From Rhinocladiella similis (taxonomy: Eukaryota; Ascomycota; Eurotiomycetes; Chaetothyriales; Herpotrichiellaceae): a stretch of DNA of 64,000 bases. The stretch spans positions 2,108,001-2,172,000 of the forward strand of contig JAMRYE010000011.1 of the NCBI GenBank assembly GCA_024082115.1, written 5' to 3'. Shown piece by piece: positions 56,891 to 64,000 of the stretch. The notes beneath the pieces were generated by a model. That model did no database searches. It had not been told where the DNA came from and saw only the letters and a program-made list of their open reading frames with translations. The position numbers and the translations under genes are program-made. The stretch's first letter is position 1. Each line of letters opens with the position of its first letter.

Positions 56891-58907
56891 ATGACTTTAA
56901 CACAAGAGGCTGATACCATAGAATCGCCAAAGGCTGCCTTGAAATCAATCAATCCCGCTTCAGATGAACAATCCGTTGAGATATCCGAGAATGCAGAGAT
57001 GGAGGTTCGCCTGGGATGGCGCACCTGGGTAGTCGTCTTCATCTCAGCATATCTCACGTAAGTTTTGGTACACAGTGTAACGATTCTTGACCACTAACAG
57101 ATTGGACTAGGCTTTTCATGCAGATCTTTACCACCGTTGCTGCTCCTTCTACCATCGCCTTCATCGTGCAAGATATTGGTGATCAGGCTATGTCGGCCTG
57201 GGTACTACAGGTTGGTTTCCCTTGGCTATTCTTTCGTACCAGCAATACTGACAGACGTTTTGTTTTCCAGACTCCATTATTGATCCAGGCCGTTCTGAAC
57301 CCGATCATTGGCCGCCTGTCCGACGTCCTGGACCGTAAGATGCTTGTCACACTCCCTCCAATCATCGCGTTCGCCGGATCTGTAATGTCTGCCAGAGCAC
57401 ACGATATGAACATGTTGATTGCTGGCGGTGTACTCTACGGCGTCACTCTTGCAACCATTGGAGTCGTTGGGACTATTCCTGCAGAAATCTTACCACTCAA
57501 ATATCGAACCGTGGCTAGCGGTATTGGCTTCCTGGGTGGCGCTAGTGGTGGACTGTACGTGGACAATGCCCTATCAAACAACATATGCCATCCCTTGCTG
57601 ACATGGTGAGCAGTGTAGCTGGTCTTGTTGCTGGTGCTTTCTGTAGGACTGCAGGTGGGTGGCGAAACATGTTTTGGGTGCAGGCAGGGTTGCAATTACT
57701 TGTGTCTGCATGCTTCTTCATCTTCTACTGGCCTCCTAAATCCAATCGAGAGTTCCCGAAGATGAGGCTTTCCGAGATCCTTTGGACATGCGATCCAATT
57801 GGTTCATGTCTATACATTGGCAGTGCTACATGCTGCCGATGGCGCTCAACTGGGCGTCTGGCCTTTACGCCTGGTCAAACCCGCACGTGGTGGCACCCTT
57901 GACCATCGGTATAGTCTGCCTCTTGCTATGTTGCGCCTATGGTAGGTTTCCAGAAGAGCTCTCAACGTGTATGTCTAACTGATTGTGCTTTAGAATGGAA
58001 AGGTAGAACGGACGGTCTCATGGCTCACATCTTCTTCCAAAATGGGCGCAACTTCTCACTGGCTCTCTTCGCAGTCATGGTAGAAGGCTGGATATACCAC
58101 AGTGCCATCAATACAGTCATGAACCAAATGACTCTGTATCTTGGCTGGGAAACGGATGCTTTGATTATTGGAGTGCGCCAACTCGCATACAGTGGCCCGA
58201 CGATAATAGCCTCACTCGGCATCATTTGGTACTTAACTCGATACAAAGACGTCAAATGGCCTCTAGTCGCCTCCTTCGTCCTGTTCCTCATCTCCGCCTG
58301 CGTTTTCGCCGCGACAAAAAGGGACTGGAATTATGTGTCACTAGGCATTGCTGCTGTGTGTGGAATCTGGCAAGCTGGCCCACTTACTTTGCTGGTTGCT
58401 GTGGTACAGTACGCAGCACCACATGCCTATCTCTCAACAGCTACGGGTGTGGCATTTTCCGTCCGTGCAATTGGGGGTGCTTTTGGTTCAGCGGTTCTTT
58501 ACACCATCGCATTCGGGCACGTGAAATCGCATTACGGCGACGCTGTCGCTCAAGCCGCTGTTGGAGCAGGCTTGTCACCTGAAAACGTCCCCATTCTGTC
58601 GGGCGTCATGGCAGGTGGTAACGGCCAACCAACTGAAGCATTACTTGCCCGCGTGTTGTCACAAGCTCTACCGTCCACCACACTGCCAATCATACGGGCA
58701 GCGAGAACTACAGGCCAAGCTGTCTACGCGAGAGGTTTTCAATTGGCTTGGTCCAGCATCGTTCCCATGGCAGTCATATCCATTGTTTGTTGCTCATTTC
58801 TACAGGGAGTGAGAAGACTGATGACCGAGAAGGTGGAAGCACCACTTGAAAAGGAACAGGAAGATCTGGAGGTCAAGATGTCGTCCAAAGCTGCGGATGA
58901 GCACTAA
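56891..58907 (+). pseudogene. MFS drug/toxin-efflux-type carrier (TRI12-like), frameshifted
   Basis: Exons 56891-57057, 57111-57210, 57271-57554, 57614-57941 and 57994-58907; introns of 52-60 nt. The TRI12-like pattern is seen: WVLQTPLLIQAVLNPIIGRL, DVLDRKMLVTLPP, AEILPLKYRTVASGIGFLGG, GGWRNMFWVQAGLQ, and EWKGRTDGLMAHIFFQ, then intact later helices and an acidic tail. In exon four the frame of CDPIGSCLYIGSAT stops matching, and the expected MLPMALNWASGLYAWSNP continues one frame over, at about 57826-57832. One base is missing and no intron can account for it. Family role: proton-drug antiport of secondary metabolites or siderophores. Translation as given would stop early after about six helices. 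True pseudogene or single-base assembly error. Confidence 0.78.
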
Positions 58908-60360
58908 GCGGAAAAGCCACGGTCTTGAATCCTGGAGTTAAAATTGCTAGGGGACAATTATTACAATATAGCGGTCTGGTTTATGTAGGATGAAGCTGCT
59001 CAGCAACTTCTACGCAATACCTATTACCGGGCCTGAGCATCTGTTTCTGAGAGCTTTCTCCTGCCATTTTGGAGCCTTCGAGATACCATACATACCGAAG
59101 GTTCTCTAGCAGGTCCACATGTTTGAAAACGATTCTTTATCTAGTTGATATTCCGCAGTTTCTCGGGCCATTGCACATTTTGCCGATGTTGGAAATCGTA
59201 TGCATCGCGAAGACAATCATTCCAAATCAGTGCTGCATGACCATTCCGTGCGGACATTCCGTTAAAGTAATGGACTCCGTCCGGAATGATCCCTATCTCC
59301 AGATCGATCCTACGAGACTTGTTTACCGACAGACATGGATCGAGATAAACGCAGGACGAGATGGACCATGGTAGGACTGATCCTATTTTATGTGCATCCT
59401 GTATCATATACAAGACGTCGGTTACCTGTCATGCAAGTACATTGTTGCTTATCTGCGCCTATTGTCTATTTACGATCTACGTTTGCGGTTTGTTCAGAAC
59501 ATCGTCTATCACTTTTCCAACCTGTAAGCACACCTCATCTCTCATGTTAGAGGTAAAGACTTGAATTGCAGTCGGGGCCTGATTGGTTTCTTCCGGGTGG
59601 TCTATTGTCAAAGCTTCTTGTCAGCAATCCATTATACTTGGTAAGTAATATTTACAGGTTGGAAAAAGGCGGGATGAGATTGTCTCACATGAACCTGCGT
59701 CTCCGAAGTCCTTCGAAACCGGGTCCAATTCCTTACATGCTTTGCCGAAGGGGATAATGCATGCAGCATACTGAAGTGCGCAAAAAACTACCTTTATGAC
59801 AAGGCCAAGGCACGGCTATAAAAATGAGGAGGCTTTGAGAATCTTGCTTTGGAGATGATCTGTAGTATACCCAGCTTGCTTCATAACCTGTGTAGCCTGT
59901 CCTCAGTATCTGACCCCGAGGCTGCGGAGTTTCGAATTGCGGAAACGCCTTCAACCAATAGGCTATGTAATTCCTGCCCTCTTTTTGTACCTGGGGCATC
60001 TGAAGAACATCTAGAGAGATTGTTCTTTGGCTTCGAGGATCTATAGCCTCATTGGTGACCAATCCAGACTATTTCCAACCCAAGTCGAAGGGGAGATATG
60101 ACGCTTAATCAGCAAGAGGGTTCACAGCCCCTTCTCGAAACCTTAACCTGATTTTACAGGGTGATCCCGAACAAACTACACAACTCAATATTCCAGATAT
60201 GCGTATAAGCTATCCTATGCCGCTCAAGATTCTTAGCGAAAGCGGAGTAGCGGTGCATGTGACGGTAGAGACGCCATGACTCTGTGTTGACCACTCTCAC
60301 ATCGGACGACGGATTTTGAGCCTCCGAAGATAGTTTGAAATCATCTGAACTCTCCATCTT
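58908..60360. other. Convergent intergenic region, 1.45 kb
   Basis: Between the MFS gene and the Zn2Cys6 gene on the opposite strand. ORFs up to 109 codons (59733-60062, minus) show no family features. No repeat, RNA or transposon end seen. Confidence 0.45.
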
Positions 60361-62461
60361 TCAGGTCTCTAACCATTCAATGTCATCACAAGGGGGCACT
60401 AGATCTTCGACAAGAGCATAGCCGTCGCAACTCACAAAGAGTGGATCAAGGTCCTCCACCATATTTGCGTGACAGGATGGTGTTTCGCTTGGTATTGAAA
60501 CCTCTGGCGAGGACGGCAAAGCTGAAGGTGAGTCCATCCGTGTATCAGTTCTGTTATCTTTATCCAGGTTGTAGCCCACGGCATCTGGAGGATGTCCCTC
60601 AGTCGTTTTTATGCTCTGCTCTGGGCTATTCATGAATCGGGCCAAGGTATGACTGTCGCGTCCCGAATTGGTTCGGATATTCAAGAGTTTCTTGGTCAGT
60701 AAGAGCACCTTGGCAATGTCATTGGAAGCGGGTGAAAGCTGTGAGGAACTCAGGCCGTGTTGCAACGCCCTTTCAACCATATTGAGGCCGTGGTTAAGGA
60801 GATACCGATGCAGATCTCGTTCGTCAATCATGCTGACAATGTGAAGAAGTTTTGCAGAGTTCATACCTTGCTTGTGTTTGACCGAGAGAATCCAAAACGA
60901 GGAAGAGTCTTCCCCGTCCAACAGGAAACTGTAAATGGCATTGCACAGGCTAAAGAATTCAGTCGACGTAACTGCAAAGTGGAATGAGAGAAGCCTAATG
61001 GGTTTAGAGTCCTCCAATGGGGAAGCAGACTTGAGGTCCGAGGCGTAATCTGGAAGTCCACACCACCACTTATCGAGTTCTGAATCCCATTTCGAGAAGA
61101 ATTTGGCGCAGTTGAGACGAAAGTGGCTTCTTTCTATCTCAATGCTTGGCGATGTCGCTGTCGTTCTTCTCAGCCCAAGGGCTGTTGCCTCCTCCATAAT
61201 CTTTGACATCATTCTTTGAAGTCTGAGCCGGTGAATAAACATTTCCGCAAGTAACTTTTGCAGATAAGGCTGTCTGAGGAGATTGCTGCTTTTGAGATCT
61301 AGCAGAGACGTTTTTATGTTGATTAGCGTGCCGAATCTAGAGAGGCTAGGTAATTCAACTTCATGACTCTGAAATGCAGTAGAGCCGCTTTTCCCTCCAC
61401 GAAACCACATCGTGTTGTGAACGGCGTAGAGACTCCACCATAAACGAAGAGAGGGGGGTCCCAAATCTCTTTGTCCGGCTGTAAAGCGATCCAGTCGTCA
61501 AAGGTCGTCAAGCTGACATTCAACCAAAATTGGCTTTCATCACTGACTTCAAAATCAATGTAATGATCTAGGGATAGAAGCAGGCTTGCTTGCATGAGAT
61601 TCAACCTGTCTTTCTCGTAGCCAGCCTCGTAAAGAGCCTTTGGAAATATCAGTCACGGGTGTCCTCAAGAATCTATAGTGCCACTGGGTTTCACGAACCT
61701 TGGCTCGAGTTCGCAGTGTGCGCTTGAGCTCCCTCAAGTTACCGCAATGTGTGCTTATATCAGTATAAAGCGCTCCAGCAAAGAGGACTGCATATAGGAG
61801 CAGAAGACTGAGCTGCGAACTTTGACCATTTGACCTAATTGCGAAGAGAAACTTGCTGGGGTCCAGAAAGGCCAGTTGTGGATGGACAAAGTCGATATAA
61901 CTTTCGAGGAGAACGTCTAGGACTCTTGATTCTGGCAGGGACATTGCGCCCTTGGCTGAAAGAGCCTCCCATTGTTCAGCAGAGAACTGATCAGGATTCC
62001 AAAGGACAAAGTCTGGCAATGTCACTTCACCTTGGGCGCTATTAACAACTTCATGGGTCATCGCTCTACTCTCCTGCGTTAATCCGGCTAGTACGGCTTC
62101 GAAATCGTCTGTTATGCTGGTTGAAGGGCAATCTTGCTCAAGAGGACTGGCTTCATTAAGTAGCGATTCTTTGAGCTGGACTGGGAGCCTTTCATTCGGT
62201 GGGTAGATGTTGGTGGCCGGCACAATCCCTTTGCGCCTGTTGGAATCCATTAGCTTGTCCTCGTAAGAGCCGGCTTTGAAGACTATACTTGTGCTTTTTT
62301 GTGTGCAGCAGACACTTCAAGCCTGAATGCACGCAGTTTGAACATGGTGCGCCCATAAAGTACACATCGCATCTCACTTTCCGAGATCTGCAGGAGACAC
62401 AGGCCTCTTTGGCTCGGAAACCTGGTTTATGGTGGGCCAGTATTTCCTCACCGTCGCCCAT
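60361..62461 (-). pseudogene. Zn2Cys6 regulator of cutinase-transcription-factor / Far type, frameshifted
   Basis: Exons 62461-62289, 62236-61699 and 61637-60361; introns of 52 and 61 nt. The zinc cluster has Cys 21, 24, 31, 40, 43 and 50, with eight residues between Cys3 and Cys4 as in CTF1/FarA/FarB. The fungal-TF domain follows: LLESYIDFVHPQLAFLDPSKF, LLYAVLFAGALYTD, ALYEAGYEKDRLNLMQASLLL. At about 61460-61468 the frame of TTFDDWIALQPDKEI changes to GPPSLRLWWSLYAVHNTMWF; adding one T to the TTT run restores it. The last exon is one base short of a whole frame. Family role: control of fatty-acid and cutin-monomer use. Its divergent neighbour is an acyl-CoA dehydrogenase, which fits. Start ATG 62461; a GTG in frame lies upstream. 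Confidence 0.75.
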
Positions 62462-63101
62462 CTTGTACAACAATAGATTAGGCGCTCGTTTCGGTTTACT
62501 GGACGGGGTTGTAGACTTCACGTTTGACTGTGATTGTTTGAGTCTTGATGCTGGCTGTTGCCTGTCTGAAGAGCCTCACGGGCAAGACAGGCAAGACGGA
62601 CATGTTTCGGCATCTGATGTGTAATATTGTGTAGAAGTCTATGACTTACTATGACCTATTATGTATGACCTTGACCTGAATCATAGGTTAGAATCCACGA
62701 AAACTAGGACTGGGCTGTGTCGGTCCCATGTTCCGAGAGTCCGAAATATTTGAATACACGTATAGAGTGCAATGGCACTAGCCCCGACCCTCTGTGATCC
62801 TGAGCCATCTCGGGAACTGGAAACAGGTTGCCGACCCTTTAGCCTTCTCTGCCTATGGCCAACCTCTCCTGAACTGACTCTTGATCCACATTCCACTTCA
62901 GGTTAGCACATTTTGGTCGGCCATAACAACAAGCGGATGACCCTCCATGGCATTACTCCCCCTTAGATGTTTGAAACATTCAGAGCGCGGAAGAGGTCGA
63001 ATCTGAAAGTTTTCCTCTTTATCTCGCATTTTGTGAGGGAAAGCCGCTCAAGGAAATTGTCAGTCACACGTTGGAGCAAGATTCATTCGGACGATTAAAC
63101 C
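62462..63101. promoter_or_regulatory. Bidirectional promoter region, Far-type regulator / acyl-CoA dehydrogenase
   Basis: 640 bp between divergent ATGs. The oleate-response core CCTCGG of Far regulators was not spotted in clear copies; related CCGA/CCTC strings are scattered and not convincing. Confidence 0.4.
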
Positions 63102-64000
63102 ATGGCACTTGAGCATCCAGCATTCGCTAACATCCCTGCGAGCGTCAAACCAAAACTATCGGCCAAGGCTAGAGACACAATTGTTAGTGTTTATGATTGG
63201 GTAGAGTCAGAATGTATTCCCGCCGAGCCGATCATGGAGGAGCAGCTCGAGGGCCATCGCTGGGTCGTACAGCCCAAGATGCGAGATTTGAGACGGCGTG
63301 CGCGTGACGCCAACCTATTCAACCTCTTCCTCCCCAAAACATTCAAAGAGAGCCCCGGTTTGACAAATCTGGAATATGCCTGTTGTGCAGAGATCATGGG
63401 GCGTTGTTTTTGGGCAGCAGAGGCAGGTCGACTCACAATTCTCACTCCTCTTAGAGCTGATTTCGAGTACAGACAATGAATTGTCACGCCCCAGAGACCG
63501 GAAACATTGAACTACTGGCCAAATATTGTAACCCTCACCAAAAAGAGAAGTGGTTGAAGCCGCTCCTTCAAGGCACGGCCATGTCTGCCTACTCAATGAC
63601 AGAGCCTGACGTTGCTGCATCAGACGCCACAAACATTGCTTGCAGGATGCATCGTGAAGGTAATGAGTATGTCATCAATGGCAGAAAAGTCTTCGGAGGC
63701 TCAACGATGAATAAAGACTTGACCTTCTTCATCCTTATGGTGTGCTCAGACCCAGTGAACTCTAATGCCTGGAAACGGCATTCCATGGTGATAGTTCCCA
63801 CCAATACTGCAGGAATAAAGCATATCAGGAGTCTGACAATAATGGGATATGACGACGCACCTCAAGGTCATGCAGAATATCTCTACACTAACGTCCGAGT
63901 GCCTGTGGAGAATTTGATCTTGGGAGAAGGCAGAGCCTTCGAGATTGCACAAGGTCGTCTAGGCCCAGGACGAATCCATCACTGGTACGTGAGAGACTTC
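63102..64000 (+). CDS. Acyl-CoA dehydrogenase (ACAD10/11-like), partial at window end
   Basis: Exon 63102-63422, a 50-nt intron, exon 63473-63995 or so; a further intron begins at 63996 (GTACGT after CACTG) and the rest lies outside the window. The first intron reads best as GC-AG (AG|GCAGGT ... TACAG), giving WAAETMNCHAPETGN with exact family length; a GT donor four bases on with acceptor TTCGAG would add three residues. Seen: N-terminal helical domain (PKMRDLRRRARDANLFNLFLP), FAD/substrate motifs AYSMTEPDVAASDATNI and INGRKVFGG, HAEYLYTNVRVPVENLILGEG, and GRLGPGRIHH. Family role: alpha,beta-dehydrogenation of acyl-CoA, first step of beta-oxidation, with FAD. Pairs functionally with the broken enoyl-CoA hydratase. 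Confidence 0.87.

Noticed and set aside
1..64000. CRISPR arrays, insertion sequences, bacterial-style operons or intact transposons
   Set aside because: None seen. The window is eukaryotic with spliced genes, and no terminal inverted repeats, transposase or reverse transcriptase motifs were recognised.

Overview
The window is nuclear DNA of a filamentous ascomycete (Pezizomycotina). Genes carry short introns of about 44-131 nt with GT(R)NGT donors, CTRAC/CTGAC branch sites and YAG acceptors. Seven genes or gene remnants encode Zn2Cys6-type fungal regulators, and there are three MFS carriers. Housekeeping proteins are fungal in type (Med5, Mlh3, a CDC25-like RasGEF). A Eurotiomycete is my best guess, possibly Chaetothyriales, but this is inference from gene content. 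All gene models were spliced by eye; exon phases were checked and sum to whole codons unless a break is stated.

Region 1 (1-15.2 kb) is a conserved housekeeping block: a RasGEF, a Zn2Cys6 protein fused to a maltose-acetyltransferase-like domain, the mismatch-repair/crossover protein Mlh3, and Mediator subunit Med5. Mlh3 and Med5 are divergently transcribed. All four are intact.

Region 2 (15.2-27.6 kb) is accessory. It holds a Zn2Cys6 regulator broken by one in-frame TGA, a metallo-beta-lactamase-fold protein divergent from a BBE-type FAD oxidase, a nitrilase, a small minus-strand relic of a Rossmann-fold FAD oxidoreductase, and a secreted PHP-family metallohydrolase.

Region 3 (28.3-48.5 kb) looks like a quinate/hydroaromatic-acid catabolic neighbourhood. 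A QUTA/QA-1F-like activator is divergent from a QUTR/QA-1S-like repressor built from the last three AROM domains. Next come 3-dehydroshikimate dehydratase, quinate/shikimate dehydrogenase, an alpha/beta hydrolase divergent from a quinate-permease-like MFS carrier, a kelch protein divergent from another Zn2Cys6 regulator, a serine-beta-lactamase-fold esterase and a sugar-type MFS carrier. The predicted flow is uptake, possible ester cleavage, quinate to dehydroquinate, then dehydroshikimate to protocatechuate. No catabolic type II dehydroquinase is visible, so that step must be encoded elsewhere.

Region 4 (49.2-64 kb) resembles an acyl-CoA/efflux cluster in decay. Enoyl-CoA hydratase, an SDR, a regulator remnant, a TRI12-like MFS carrier and a cutinase-factor-type Zn2Cys6 regulator each carry a frameshift or in-frame stop. 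One Zn2Cys6 regulator, a seven-helix-like membrane protein and an acyl-CoA dehydrogenase (running off the window end) appear intact. Several breaks sit in or beside short homopolymers, so assembly error must be excluded before calling them true pseudogenes.
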